Shown: positions 12,311-24,092 of the stretch, piece by piece
Numbering within the stretch: position 1 is the stretch's first letter
How the letters are laid out: every line of letters begins with the position of its first letter
Assembly: GCA_017979445.1 (NCBI GenBank)
Contig: CM030709.1
Coordinates: 4,816,001 to 4,880,000, forward strand
Length of the DNA stretch: 64,000 bases
Reading direction: 5' to 3'
Origin: Akebia trifoliata
Taxonomy: Eukaryota > Streptophyta > Magnoliopsida > Ranunculales > Lardizabalaceae
Notes under the pieces: model-generated
What the model was told of the DNA's origin: nothing
The model's database searches: none
What the model saw: the letters and a program-made list of their open reading frames with translations, nothing else
Made by a program: the position numbers and the translations under genes

Positions 12311-13095
12311 TTGGTTGAGCACATAATGAAAAATTATGTAGGAAATCTCTTTGTACTCTTTCTTTTAAATTGGATTGTATTGGTCTTATTTTTTGTTTAA
12401 ATTTATTTATTTATTTATTTTTGAGTAAGTTTGATTTAACTAACTCGATAAATTTTCAAATCTTACAAGGGTTGTTCAACACCTTGAGACATCCAAAAAC
12501 ATGATTCTATTCCATAGGGATGTGGAGGACAAAATTCTATGAACTTTTGTATAGAAAGAAAACACCTAAAATTTTTCATGAAATTTAGAGGGTTAGATTG
12601 CCAATTTGGTAGTCCATTTGAGCTCAACAACCTTAGTAAGATTTGAAATCTTTCTTGTTTAGTAAGGAATTTGAATCAAAAGGATTTATTTGTAATTTAA
12701 AATATTGATTAAAGGATTTTTAAAGATTATATAATTAAAAAAATGATATTTTTTTATAGTTTTAATAAGTAATCACCTTGATTATAGGATCATTAATTAA
12801 ATTTTTTTTTTTATACCAAAATGACCTTACTTTTGCCAAGTTTAAATGAAAAAATGACGGCATTTAGGAGATCCAAATTCTGTGCCCTATGGGAAATCAT
12901 CTTCTTAGTGAGGCCGCAAATCTCACACGTGTAGAAAATCATTTTCCTCATTTTTTTCTATTTGTTTTGCATCAAAACATCCTCAAATTGAAAATTTTCA
13001 TGATAAACAATTTCCTTAAAATGGGCCATGTCCGAGAAAAAGTAGTTAAACATATTTTTTAATTGAAAAATGATATATATATATATATATATGTA

Positions 13096-13447
13096 TGAAA
13101 ATGTTCAGCACCAAACATTTTGGCAAAACATTTTTCAAAACATGGGTTAAAAGTTTTGGAATTGGCTGATTTTTTGTGAAGATGATCTCTACGGTGAGGG
13201 GATCATCATCACCAAAAATCAGCTCATTCCAAAACTTCTAACCCCATCAAAAATGATTTACAAAAAATGGACGGTCCACAATTTTTCAACTTGTAAACAT
13301 GGGTTAGAAGTTTTGGAATGGGCTGATTTTGGTGAGGAAGGAGATCATCTTCACAAAAAATCAGCCCATTCCAAAACTTCTAACCCATGTAGGACAAAAA
13401 TGGTTGGCTAAAATGTTGGCCAAAATGTTTGGTACTGAACGGGACCC
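13096..13447. mobile_element. Multi-arm foldback element 1 in (TA)n
   Basis: Flanked by (AT)n at 13073-13092 and 13448-13458. The terminal arms are ATGTTCAGCACCAAACATTT and, inverted, AAATGTTTGGTACTGAAC, then GGGACCC. The interior has four copies, alternating in orientation, of a motif containing TTTTGGAAT.GGCTGATTTTT and GATGATCTC, with GGACGGTCCA between the two hairpins. At the same place units A (about 6246-6390) and C (about 30630-30770) have ordinary sequence, so the insertion, with loss of about 150-200 bp, is specific to B. Confidence 0.85.
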
Positions 13448-13724
13448 ATATATATATACTCACAAACTAACTTTTAGTTGATTTTATTTCTTAATCTCTA
13501 AAAAATGATTTACTCAACACTATTAACTGAAACAGTCTTCGTATTTGAGAACCATTTATATATTAATTTGAGAAAATAACTTAAACAACTATTTCTTTTG
13601 AAAAAAACCTACTAAACACTTTTCAAAATCATTATCAAATTAACAATTTCATAAATTTTCCTTTATTTTTATATATTTATATTCTTTAACAAAAAGCCTT
13701 TGTTTTTAGTTATATTACTTGTTA

Positions 13725-14141
13725 TAATAAATGTATTATGATGATGTAACAACGATAATGATGGTGAGATAATGGTAATGAAGAGGATGAATGATGATAA
13801 CATGAAGACCATGATGATCACAACAATATCAATACTATTGCAACAACAATAGTAGCAACAACAGATCACAACATCAACAAAAAATGACAACACAATAACA
13901 AAACATAACAACTACAGTAACAAAGCATAAAAATAACAACAACAGCAACAAAACACAACAAATTGCACAAAACCACCAACAAAACATAACAACTAATATA
14001 AAAACAACAACACAGTAACAACAACATCAATAGTAGCACTACAACAATAAAAACAACAATAACAACAACAACAACCACAATATCAACAACAACATCTACA
14101 AAACACAATACCACCAACAAAATACAACAACAATAACAATA
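13725..14141. repeat. (GAT)n/(AAC)n array, unit B first part
   Basis: Counterpart of 6790-7540. It is interrupted at 14141 by sequence matching C 28935-29720, then a second AAC array follows at 15100-15765. Confidence 0.75.
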
Positions 14142-14286
14142 AGGATTTCTTCGACATACGTGATTGATTATTAATTTGTGAAAATTAATATAAAAAAGTT
14201 AGCATTTTGAAAAAATTACTCAACCAACATGTTTTTAATATATATTTACCAGACAAGCATTTAATTTTTTAATTACCATTAACCTT

Positions 14287-14433
14287 ATGTATCTATTACA
14301 AATATATTTTGATGATGAGGAGGATGGTGACGATGATGATTACAACAATGAAATTGATGATGACAATAACAATGATGCTAATGATATTTATGCTGATGAC
14401 AATGAATATTTCCCTTATGATATTTTTATGTAG
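14287..14433 (+). other. 48-codon Asp/Asn-rich small open frame (unit B copy)
   Basis: The same open frame as 3962-4105, with one extra in-frame GAG codon and ending IFM-stop. The frame is intact from ATG to TAG despite substitutions. The unit C version (about 29085-29230) has ACG for the ATG and a TAA two codons later. Function unknown; probably repeat-derived. Confidence 0.3.
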
Positions 14434-14687
14434 AACAACATATTTTTGATTTTTTAAAAGGCCGGGATTCGTTGACTTGTGAGAAAATACGTGATCCCAA
14501 CACTTTTAGATGTAGAATCTAATAGTTGAGATTTTTGCGTATCTTGATAACATAAATCTAGAAAATACTTATCTAGAGGATAGATCACAACCAAAATTTT
14601 GTGTTTAAAAAGTTTGGAACATGTATTTTTTTCACGAGTCATTTTTCAAGAATCAAGGGATCCTAACCCTTTCTTAAAATATATCGT

Positions 14688-14930
14688 GTTTTTTTTTTTT
14701 TTAACATGGTATCCCTATAGGTAGAGGACCAGAAACTGGTCCATCAGGCAACATAGGTTAGGTCCAACCCAGGTTTCCCAGCCATACCTAACAGTACTAA
14801 TCCATGACCACATGCACCAACTCACACAACACATGTGGCATTTTAATCAAGAAATGGTCCTCCGTTTCGAACTCACAACCCTAAAGGACCAAACTCTACT
14901 TGGTGGTCTTACCACTGAGGAACACCCCTA
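14688..14930 (-). mobile_element. tRNA-derived SINE, unit B copy
   Basis: Uninterrupted version of the element at 4359-5374, with poly(T) at 14688-14702 (the 3' tail on the minus strand) and a GTTCGAAAC B-box-like motif near 14865. It contains the empty target site of the hAT-like element of unit A. Confidence 0.75.
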
Positions 14931-15099
14931 ATGAGTAATAGTGTTTTATTTTAGTTAGTTTACAACATAATAATAACTTAAACAACTATTTATTTTGAAA
15001 AAACCTATTAAACTAACCATGTTTTATATAATACTTTTCAAAACCCTTATCAAATTAACAATATTCTTATAACAAAGGCCTTATTTGCTTGTTATAAGA

Positions 15100-15765
15100 A
15101 ATGCATTATGATGATGTGACAACGATAATGATGGTAAGATGAAGGCAATGAAGATGATGAATGATGATGATACGAAGACCATGATGATCATAACAATATC
15201 AATAAAATTATTGGAACAACAATAGAAGTAACAACTAATATAGAAACATCAACAGCAACAACAACACTAAAACAACACAACAACAAAATACAACAATTAC
15301 AACAACAAAAAAATAAAAAAAAAATAATAACAACAACAACAACAACAGCAACAACATCATAAGCAACAAAACACAACAAGAACAACAATAACAACATCAT
15401 AAGAAATAAAACACAACAACAACAATATCTACAAAGCATAACAACAGCAATAACATCTACAAAAACACAACACCACCAACAAAAGACAACAATTTGCAGA
15501 ACACCAGCAACAAAACACAACAATAGCAACAATAATAACAACAACTAATATAGAAACAACAACATCACCAACAGTAACAACAAAACACAACAACTACAAC
15601 AACAAAACACGAAAACAATAATAACAACAATAACAAAACACAATAGTTACAACACCACCAACAAAACACAACAACAACAACAACAACAACAATAACAATA
15701 ATGACAACAACGATAATGATGATGCTAATGACGAAGGTTAGAACTGTGATGATGGTCAATATCAA
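15100..15765. repeat. (GAT)n/(AAC)n array, unit B second part
   Basis: AAC/CAA array with CACCACCAACAAAACACAAC modules between GATGATG flanks; the left flank starts at about 15100 (TTATGATGATGTGACAACGA). This is a duplicate of the preceding R1-type element produced by the internal rearrangement of unit B. Confidence 0.8.
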
Positions 15766-16592
15766 TCACAACTTTTTTTTTATTTATTGAAAAAATTAGT
15801 TTAGTTAAAAGTGTAAGAAAGATACATTAATACATTAGTGTGGATTATTATTTTTTAACAAGTATATAAGTTTGAAAATGTTATATACAATTATTTTTTA
15901 TAACTTGTTTGATTCAGTGATTTTTGCAAAATGCTTTGACATTTTTTGTAAAACAAACTACCATTTTTTAAAACTTTCTTACTAGAAAAATGATTCCAAA
16001 TAAATTTTTAAACGCAAATTAAGATTGATGATTAAAATCAAAGTGATATTTTTAAGAATCCAAAATGTCACTAGACTTTTTGTGTCACTCTAAGCCCATT
16101 TTTTGATCGATTTCACTAATTTTTTATTCTTAATAGATTATAATGAATTATTAACGATTTCACACATTCTGTGCTATAGTTTCATAGAAGGTAGATTTTT
16201 TTTACTATTTTTTATTTTAAAAAATATTTATAGATATTTTAATTGATCTTATTCTTTATTATACTTTTGATCTACCCTGGTTGCTTAGGTTTTAATTAAC
16301 ACGAGTTAATGAAAGTCATGAACACTATAGATATCCAAACCTCAAAAAACCTAAAAATCTAAGCAAATTTGGCAAGAATGATTTTTCTATTTGATCATTT
16401 TCATGTAAGGTCTTGTTTCGAATTATTATTATTATTACATAATATTAATTTTATATATTTATTTTAGTTTTATAATGATTACATCATTTTATATTATATA
16501 ATTTTAATATTAATATTATTTATGAATTTCACTTATATGATTGGATTATATATCTACATAGTCTATATAAAATATATGTGTGTGATTGTTAA

Positions 16593-16695
16593 TCAAAGTA
16601 GCAACAACAACTACGATGATGTTGATGATGATGATGATGATGGTGGTGATGATAATGATGAAGGTGAGGTTGACAAAGATGATGGTCGACATTGA
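16593..16695. repeat. Remnant of element R2 in unit B
   Basis: After GTGTGATTGTTAAT the sequence jumps directly to the GATGATG.GGTGGTGATGATAA end of element R2 (compare 9805-9900). Most of R2 and the MITE between R1 and R2 are deleted in unit B. Confidence 0.7.
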
Positions 16696-16992
16696 TCACA
16701 TATGACATATTTTGTGGTACTTTTTAATAGAACAATATTTTTGTGGTTTCTTGAAACAATATAGTTTAGTTAAAGTTTATACAAAACTTATAATAATACG
16801 TACACGTTTATAATTATTTTTGAATAAAGAAATAGTTTTAAAAATAAGTTTATACAATCAATTTAAAAACTAGGCTGGACCAGTAATTTTAGGAAAATAC
16901 TCCAACTTTTTTTGTGAAAGTTTATACCATAGATGCTTTTGCAATTGTATCAAAAGCATTAGTGGTCCCATCCACTTTCACTTCAAGAAGTG

Positions 16993-17202
16993 CAGTATGT
17001 ATTCCTGCCTGAGGTCACTTCAGAATTATTCATATTTTAATTTGAACCGAGCACCTAAGGGACTGTATAAACTTTGTTGGTGGTTATCTCCCAAGTACAG
17101 TATGTATTCCAGCCTGAGGTCACTTCAGAATTATTCATATTTTAATTTGAGCCGAACACCTAAGGGACTGTATAAACTTTGTTGGTGGTTATCTCCTAAG
17201 TT
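16993..17202 (+). repeat. 105-bp tandem duplication (2 copies)
   Basis: The segment starting CAGTATGTATTC recurs 105 bp later (16993 and 17098), both running to GGTGGTTATCTCC. The period is a multiple of three, so it makes a spurious repetitive 72-codon frame. Units A and C have a single copy. Confidence 0.85.
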
Positions 17203-17860
17203 TTTTTCTTACTAAATTACAATGAATCCCACACTAATATTAATCAATCGAGCTTGTCTATTTGAATGGTCGATTGTGTTATTTTCCTTAATGACGCTAC
17301 ATATGTGCTACAGTTACATAGAAGGTGGATTTTTTTAATAACTATTTTGATTTTAAAAAGTACATGTCTATGTATTTTATTATTAGATATTTTACTAGCC
17401 TTGGGCTTTATTTAGATAAAAATCTAAGAAAATTTGATGAGTGTGATTAAAAAAAAAGTTTGAGAGCAGAAATGTCACCCAACCCCCATTCATCCAAGTG
17501 AGACCCATCTATCAATGTTTATAACTAAAATGGAAATGTAACATAAGAATGAATTCCTAGGGATTTCCTACATTTAGTTGGAGATTAGAGGGTTCAATTA
17601 TCTCCGGTGGACTTACACACCAAAATTTTATTATATTGATGACTTCAAGTTTTTTGTAGTTGATCATTTGTCATATTTTTTGTTATTATTCTATAATTTT
17701 AATTTTATAAATGATTTTATATCATTTTATGTTGTTAAAATGTAATATTAATATTATATATAAATTTTAGTTTTTTATATGATTAGTTATATAAAAAAAT
17801 TTAATCATTTTTATTTTAAAAAACCCAAAAAAAATTATTATAAAAAACCCAAAAAAAAAA

Positions 17861-18750
17861 TAAAATTTTAATTCGTAAAAAAAATTAATTTTTAAAAAAA
17901 TTATAAACACGAACCTTTTTCGACCTTTAAGGGCCGAAAATTTCTCTCTTATTTTCTCTCTCCTACTTTCCTCTCTTTTCTCTCCCTCGATTTCATTCTT
18001 TCTTCTCTCTTTCTTCGTTTTTTCTCTCCTATTTTCACCTCTTTTCTTTCATATACTGAGATCTTGATCTTAATCAACGTGATCATAATCATGATCAAGA
18101 TTATGATCGTAATCATGATCATGATCAAGATTATGATCGTAATCATGATCGTGATTGTAATCATGATCATAATTGTGATAAAGATTGTGATCGTGATCCG
18201 CATTGTAGGACAATCATGATCACGTTGATTAAGATCAAGATCTCTCATATTTCTCTCTCTTCGATTTATTTGCTGATCGATTATAACAACACGATCATGA
18301 TTGTGGTTGTGAGATCTTGATCGTGATGTTAATCAATGTGATCATGATTATCCTACGATACAAATCACGATATCTTGATCTTAATCACCGTGATTATGAT
18401 TGTCTTAAGATGCGGATTACGATCATGATCAAGATCTCACGATCACGATCTTGATCATGATCAATATCCCACTATCTTAATCAAAATCCCACTATCTTAA
18501 TCAAGATCTCACGATTAAAATCTTGATATGATCAAGATCTCAATATATGAGAGAAAAGAGGTGAAAGTAGGAGAAAGAAAATGAAGAAAGAGAGCGAGGG
18601 AAGAATGAAATCGAGGGAAAGAAAAAAAGAAAAAGTATGAGAGAGAAAATATGGATGAGAAATTTTTGACCCTTAAAGGGCTGAAAAAGATTCGTGTTTA
18701 TAATTTTTTTAAAATCTAATTTTTTTTACGAATTAAATTTTATATATATA
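17861..18750. mobile_element. GATC-rich foldback element (unit B)
   Basis: Terminal inverted repeats of about 80 bp start TAATTCGTAAAAAAAATTA and contain CACGAACCTTTTTCG and, inverted, CTTTAAGGG. Inside are CT-rich/GA-rich inverted arms (17940-18010 and 18540-18660) around a core of about 480 bp made of GATCATGATC, GATCAAGAT and GATCTTGATC variants. No coding capacity. The unit C copy is 35402-36292; unit A lacks it (site about 10945-10980). Confidence 0.8.
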
Positions 18751-20170
18751 ATTTCTCCTAAAATATATATTTGTGGCAGTTAATTATTTATACTTATAAA
18801 TTTTTATCTTATATGATTGGTTTGTATTTATAAAATATGTTGTATATAAAATAAATATGAAATTAGAAATTAAATGTTTTATTTTTTTTCTTATTAAATT
18901 TGTATAAATATTTTATTTTTATTCATATTTTGAATTATTATTATTTCAATTCCAGTGTGTTGGTCCACTAAGAGAAATGTTACTCTCTTTTTGAGTCTTG
19001 ATTAAGAATTAGGGTTTGCTAATTCTTTGGTCATTTACATATGAATTAGGATGACATTAGCAAAAGTTGTGGCAATAGGATCTCTCATGTTTTTAATATT
19101 TAAAATAATTATTTTTTTTACTTTTTTATTTATTCGATATTTTTCATATTTTGCTAATTTTTTCAAAAGCTTACTCTTGCCGAATTATTCCCGAATCCCG
19201 ACTTTGTCACTATGCATGTTGAAACCGTATTTTGCAATAAATGCATATCAATTTTATATTGTTTGGACTTTTACTTAGCATTTGTAATGAAATTAACATA
19301 CCTCACCATATTTTGAAATTGATAACTTGATTTCAGAAATTTGTCAATTTCAAGCACCCGTGACCGCGATCTTCTTCACAACCCACCATTTTCTTTGGCA
19401 TCCAAATCTCCAAAAAGGGAAAAAATAGGGAAACCAAGTATGATATTTGCCCATTAGCTGGGAAACCAAATATTTACTTGCCCTTTACAACTTTATTTTA
19501 AACAACCTATACATATCTTTTAACTAAAAATAAAAATAGGGAAAAATCAAGTATGATATTCGCCCATTATTTGGGAAATCGAATATTTACTTGCCCTTTA
19601 CATCCAATTGAATCAATATTCAATAAAATCATCCACCACCACCAACCATTCATTGATTTTAAATTGCCCACAATATAAAATTGATATGCAATTTAAATAA
19701 GAAATTTATCAAAATGCTAGAGTTTTCAAATTTATTTACCAAAATGGTAAATTGTAACAAATATTTCTTAAAATGGTAATTTACCGATTTTGGAATTTTT
19801 TTTTACCAAATCAGTAAAATCAATTTTTTTTGTACCAAAAAACCCCTTTTTTAATCTTGTAAGTTATACTTACAACTTTGACTATTTAGATTGGTCTTGT
19901 TACCAAGATTAATTTGGTACCTCAAAAACCTTTTTCATGAAAAACACATATGAGATGATTGAGAAGTAGAAAAAACACAATGATCATCAAGATTGTTTTT
20001 TTTTTTTTGGAGATATCTTAAATGTTGCTCTAATGATTTCATAATTTTTCAATTTATTGTAAAATAGAATCATTTAATTCGATATGGCTGAGTTTTTAAA
20101 ACACTAGCAGAGATTTGTCTGAAAATCCAAAAATTTGAATCGTTTTAAAAATTTTCGAGTTCAAAGAATG
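18751..20170. other. Unit B intergenic stretch, no gene seen
   Basis: Equivalent to 10980-12310 and 36293-37700. It contains the conserved block at about 19365-19500. No supported gene. Confidence 0.55.
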
Positions 20171-20287
20171 GCAAAGGGTTGGTACTTTCTATTTAAAACC
20201 GCCCGAGTTATAAAAACTTTCTTTGATGAAAAAAAGCTCAGCAATCAAACAAACACCAAATAGGAACAAAGAAGAAAAGAAACTTAC

Positions 20288-21062
20288 TTCAAAGGGACGA
20301 GGGGAAGGGGTTGTCGAACTCTTCGGCTGATTGTAAAGAATGCGATCCTGAAAATAATATTGAAGAAAAAACAAGCATTATTTGGAGAGAAATATGAACT
20401 TTTTTCTCTAATTATTACTTAAAGATTGTTGGAATGAAATTTGCAAAAAATCCAAATATTTGACTTGAACTTACTCATGCCAACATTATTATGTATTTAA
20501 ATTTCATAATTTTATAACTTGAGATAAAAACCTCCCATTTTGTGTGTTCATCAGAAGGTAGAACCAGATATGTGTAGATAGGCTCCACCAAGTAAAAAAC
20601 TCCATTTTTTTTATTTGACTTTAAAATCCAAATTATAGAAAGAAAAAAAAATAGATTTTTTTTTTCCTTGATTCATCCCTAAAAAGAAACAGAAACAAAG
20701 CCCAAACAGAAAAAATTAAAAAATAAAATGAAAATCCAAATATATGGAGAGAAGAATCCAATCCACTAGAATAAGCCAAAACAACTCCAAAAACAGAACT
20801 GCAGAAGCAACTTACATTTTCAATTTACACAAAATGGTAGAGAGAGAGAAGGAAATAAAGAAAGAAAATAGAAAATTTGAAGAAGGGATGGATACATTGG
20901 AGACGATATAAAATGGGGACTCAACTACACCTGGAAAAAATGTCGTTTAAGGGAATGAAAACTTTAGATCGGATCTAAGAGAAGAATGTCATGAAGTTTC
21001 AGATCAGATCTAATTAGGGTTACAGAAGATATAATTAATTAGGGTTCTTCATTTTCTTCAAT

Positions 21063-21104
<42 letters not shown>

Positions 21105-21420
21105 AAGCCCAATGATTCTGTAGTTCTTTTGATTTTATCTTCAATTGCAGAGAATTTCACAGCTGAAAAACATAGTTGCTTATAAATTCTTCAAGAGATC
21201 AAAGACAGAGAAGAAGAGACACTACTCACCTCTCGATTTCTGTGGAACAATCGGTCTTGATTGGATTCGATTCTAATTCTTCACACCGTTGCTTCGGTTC
21301 TCCCCTTCTCCTCCTCCTAAGTTAGAGCCACCTCTCTCTCTGTCTCTCTCTCTCTCACTCTCAATGAATCTCACTATTTTCATTGCTTTTGAACTTAGGA
21401 GGCACCTCTTATAACGGTCT
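20288..21420 (-). pseudogene. Gene fragment: leader exon plus 60-nt exon (unit B)
   Basis: On the minus strand a GA-rich leader-like exon (about 21420-21230) ends GAGAG with donor GTGAGTAG. About 880 bp further on, TTTTCAG precedes a 60-nt exon (20347-20288), ending GAA with the perfect donor GTAAGT. The exon is open for exactly 20 codons (DRILYNQPKS...). The sequence continues into unit A/B-type repeats with no recognisable further exons. A copy in unit C (37825-37884 exon) keeps both splice sites but has several replacement changes. Family not recognised. Either a decayed gene or a captured fragment. Confidence 0.45.
21062..21103. repeat. (GA)n microsatellite
   Basis: About 20 GA units inside the intron of the minus-strand gene fragment. 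The unit C counterpart (38760-38775) is much shorter. Confidence 0.9.
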
Positions 21421-22710
21421 CATATAGTTCAAAATTTGGCCGTATGATTGCTTAGATCGAATCCTTTTTTAACGGTCTAATTTCTTTTAAAATGTGGCCG
21501 TTCATTGCGGGAATCCAACGGCTGAAAAGGTGGTCTCCAATGCTTTGAGTTTAACATTCAAAAATGCCACTAATTTCTTTTAAAATGTGGCCGTTCATTG
21601 GTGATTTTTTCAACCGATTTTGATTTGAATATATTTGAAAGGGCTTAAAAATAAAAAAAAAAGGTTTTATACCCCTACTCACATGAGATTTGATCAAATG
21701 TTTAATTGTGATTTTTAAATCCAGCTTCTAGGAGAGAAAATTTCAAAGATTGTCGAGAAGAATAGTTTAGATATTGAATATCAAAGCCATATATGGTGCT
21801 TGGTCAATCGAAATTGAATGAGAACTTGGCCGTACAAGCAATTCTGAATATGGACTTTACCTGCCTTTTCTGACCTAATAGAAACAGATAAGAACCGTTT
21901 TCTTTTTCATTTATATCTTTTAAAAGTTGGTATTTCATTGATCGGGACAAACAATGAATCAGCGAGTAAATCGAGAAAGATGCACCCATTCCTAGAAATT
22001 GGCAAGAGGAGGAAGACAAAATCATGTCAAGGGTCCCACATTATTGGTTGATCGAGAATCAAAGTTGAATCACAAAATGCTATGGTTCATAATATTACAC
22101 ATATCCAATTACATCTCTTAGAGAAGACTAAGGTCAAGCGTATCTTTTTGAGTTTGAAAGGAGAGGGTATCTCCAACATGATTTTAAATCTCGTCTGATA
22201 CATTTCAATATCATCAACTAATGATACTGATAAATAAGTCAAATGTATCAGACAAGATTTAAAATGTATCAGTAATACCCCTTAAATTCAATTGGTCCAA
22301 TATAATTTCAAAATGAATAATTGTATGGTTTGGGCTCCGTCGACCCAAAACAAAAAAAAAACAAAAAATGAATTAAGAGAGCACACAATCCCCAATCGTG
22401 TAAGTTGGGAAGTCCAACTATTAAAATTTATACATATCCCCATTGAAATATGTATCTAGAGAATAAGTCCTGATCGTTGGATTTTGCACTAAAATCGTGG
22501 GGAACGTGTTTTGTGTGTTTTTTCTCGAGTCATTTTTCAGGAGTCAATGAACCTGAGCCTACTTATATTCTCCAATAATGTTTGATATAAAGCATTCAAT
22601 AAAATTGTATGTCACTAAAATGCTTTAAAGTTTTATCAAAATAAAATAACAGAAATACCATATAAAAAGATTTATAATCTATAAATAAAGAAAGTGTAAC
22701 TCACTCTATT
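21421..22710. other. Unit B stretch upstream of the gene fragment
   Basis: Conserved in unit C (39090-40425). 21420-21620 has repeated AACGGTCTnAT and GTGGCCGTTCATT motifs and could be the old promoter of the minus-strand fragment. 21790-22080 is conserved between B and C with an open minus-strand frame in both, but no family is recognised. The rest is featureless. Confidence 0.45.
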
Positions 22711-22933
22711 AATATATTGAGTAATGATAATCTGACACCCTCCGTGGCATACTCAAAATACTTTCCTGACGTGGGATGTGCCAATCCATGGATTTTCTTT
22801 AATTGGGATACACAAAATCTGTGCAGTTTTGTATCTAGAGACATAAAGTCTATGGTTCTAGCATGTGCCACATCGGGAGAGTATTTTGAGTATACCACAT
22901 GGGGGAGTAAGATTATCATGACTCTAATATATT
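22711..22933. mobile_element. Foldback MITE (TGATAATCTGAC family), unit B
   Basis: The left AATATATTGAGTAATGATAA and the right TTATCATGACTCTAATATAT are inverse. The whole element is an imperfect palindrome centred near 22820, including ACTCAAAATACT/AGTATTTTGAGT and ACAAAATCTGTG. The unit C orthologue is 40426-40649. The family recurs at 24330, 41395, 49008, 50208 and 53693. Open frames on both strands here come from the palindrome. Confidence 0.75.
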
Positions 22934-23017
22934 ATAGCTGTGAGATTATTTATAATGGCATTTCCATGGTGTGCAATTTTTATAGTGTTGGATGCTTGAT
23001 GTTATGTACAATGGATT

Positions 23018-23211
23018 ATAGCTGTCAATGGGTCTGGTTTTAGCTCGATCCGCCCGACCCGTCATGAACATGTGTTTAGTCCATTTAATTATCAGGCAGG
23101 CTAGGCCTGCTTTATTATTCACAAATGGCCCGAATATGGGTGGACAAGCTATAAGTGGATTGGGCTCGGATTAAAGTTTTATTTCTTAAACCCGGTCCAT
23201 TGACAGCCCTA
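23018..23211. mobile_element. hAT-like MITE (GCTGTCAATGG ends), unit B
   Basis: GCTGTCAATGGGTCTGG at the left and GGTCCATTGACAGCCCT at the right. A shorter version of the element at 108-508. The unit C orthologue is 40738-40945. Confidence 0.7.
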
Positions 23212-23300
23212 TAGAACCATAAATCCTTTTCCTGTGTATCCCGGAGCAAAGGATCTACAGTTAGGTGAAGGGTACTGTTTATATTTATATATATATATAT

Positions 23301-23667
23301 GGAAATGTTCAGCACCCTAAGTTTTACCACACAAACAAACGCGTTTTGTCTTACATGGGTTAGAAGTTTCGGAATGAGCTGATTTTTGGTGAGGATGATC
23401 TCTATGGTGAGAGATCATCCTCACCAAAAATCAGCTCATTCCAAAACTTCTAACCCCATCCAAATTGATTTACAAAATGGACGGTCCAGATTTTTCAACG
23501 TGTAAACATGGGGCTAAACATTTCGGAATGGGCTGATTTTTGGGGAGGATGATCTCTAATCAAGAGATCATCCTCACCAAAAATCAGCTCATTCCAAAAC
23601 TTCTAACCCATGTAGGACAAAAACGTTTGTTAAAGTGTGGTAAAACTTAGGGTGCTGAACATTTCCC
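23301..23667. mobile_element. Multi-arm foldback element 2 in (TA)n
   Basis: Begins GGAAATGTTCAGCACCCTAA and ends TTAGGGTGCTGAACATTTCC, so both ends are of the same type. Two internal hairpins are built from GAGCTGATTTTTGGTGAGG and its inverse, with GGACGGTCCA between them. It is flanked by (TA)n on both sides and followed after 24 bp of (AT)n by element 3. Unit C has no insertion at this locus (about 41112-41150). Confidence 0.9.
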
Positions 23668-23691
23668 ATATATATATATATATATATATAT

Positions 23692-24066
23692 GGGTCCCGT
23701 TCGCACCTTAGTTTTACCACACACTTTAACAAACGCGTTTTGTCTTACATGGGTTAGAAGTTTCGGAATGAGCTGATTTTTGGTGAGGATGATCTCTATG
23801 GTGAGGAGATCATCCTCACCAAAAATCAGCTCATTCCAAAACTTCTAACCCCATCAAAATTGATTTCAAAAAATGGACGGTCCACGATTTTCAACGTGTA
23901 AACATGGGGCTAAACATTTCGGAATGGGCTGATTTTTGGGGAGGATGATCTTCTAATCATAGAGATCATCCTCACCAAAAATCAGCTCATTCCAAAACTT
24001 CTAACCCATGTAGGACAAAAACGTTTGTTAAAGTGTGTGGTAAAACTTAGGGTGCTGAACATTTCC
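23692..24066. mobile_element. Multi-arm foldback element 3 in (TA)n
   Basis: Begins GGGTCCCGTTCGCACCTTAG and ends TTAGGGTGCTGAACATTTCC, so the two ends are of different types. Same four-arm core and orientation as element 2. It is followed by (TA)n and TTTATTTATTTATTT at 24067-24092. Absent from unit C. Confidence 0.9.
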
Positions 24067-24092
24067 TATATATATATTTATTTATTTATTTA

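Noticed and set aside
16997..17215. 72-codon frame with internal repeats
   Set aside because: Caused by the 105-bp tandem duplication; single-copy units have no corresponding frame.
17949..18248. 99-codon Ile/Met/Thr frame on the minus strand
   Set aside because: Product of the GATC repeat core and CT-rich arm of the foldback element.
21804..22025. Minus-strand frame conserved in 39508-39729
   Set aside because: The similarity is explained by the B/C duplication. There is no outside homology I recognise and the frames differ at both ends.
22701..23043. Frames of 72 and 108 codons on opposite strands
   Set aside because: They follow the two arms of a palindromic MITE and read similar sequence on both strands.
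23301..24066. CRISPR-like regularly spaced palindromes
   Set aside because: Only four alternating arms per element, in inverted not direct order, in a plant genome.
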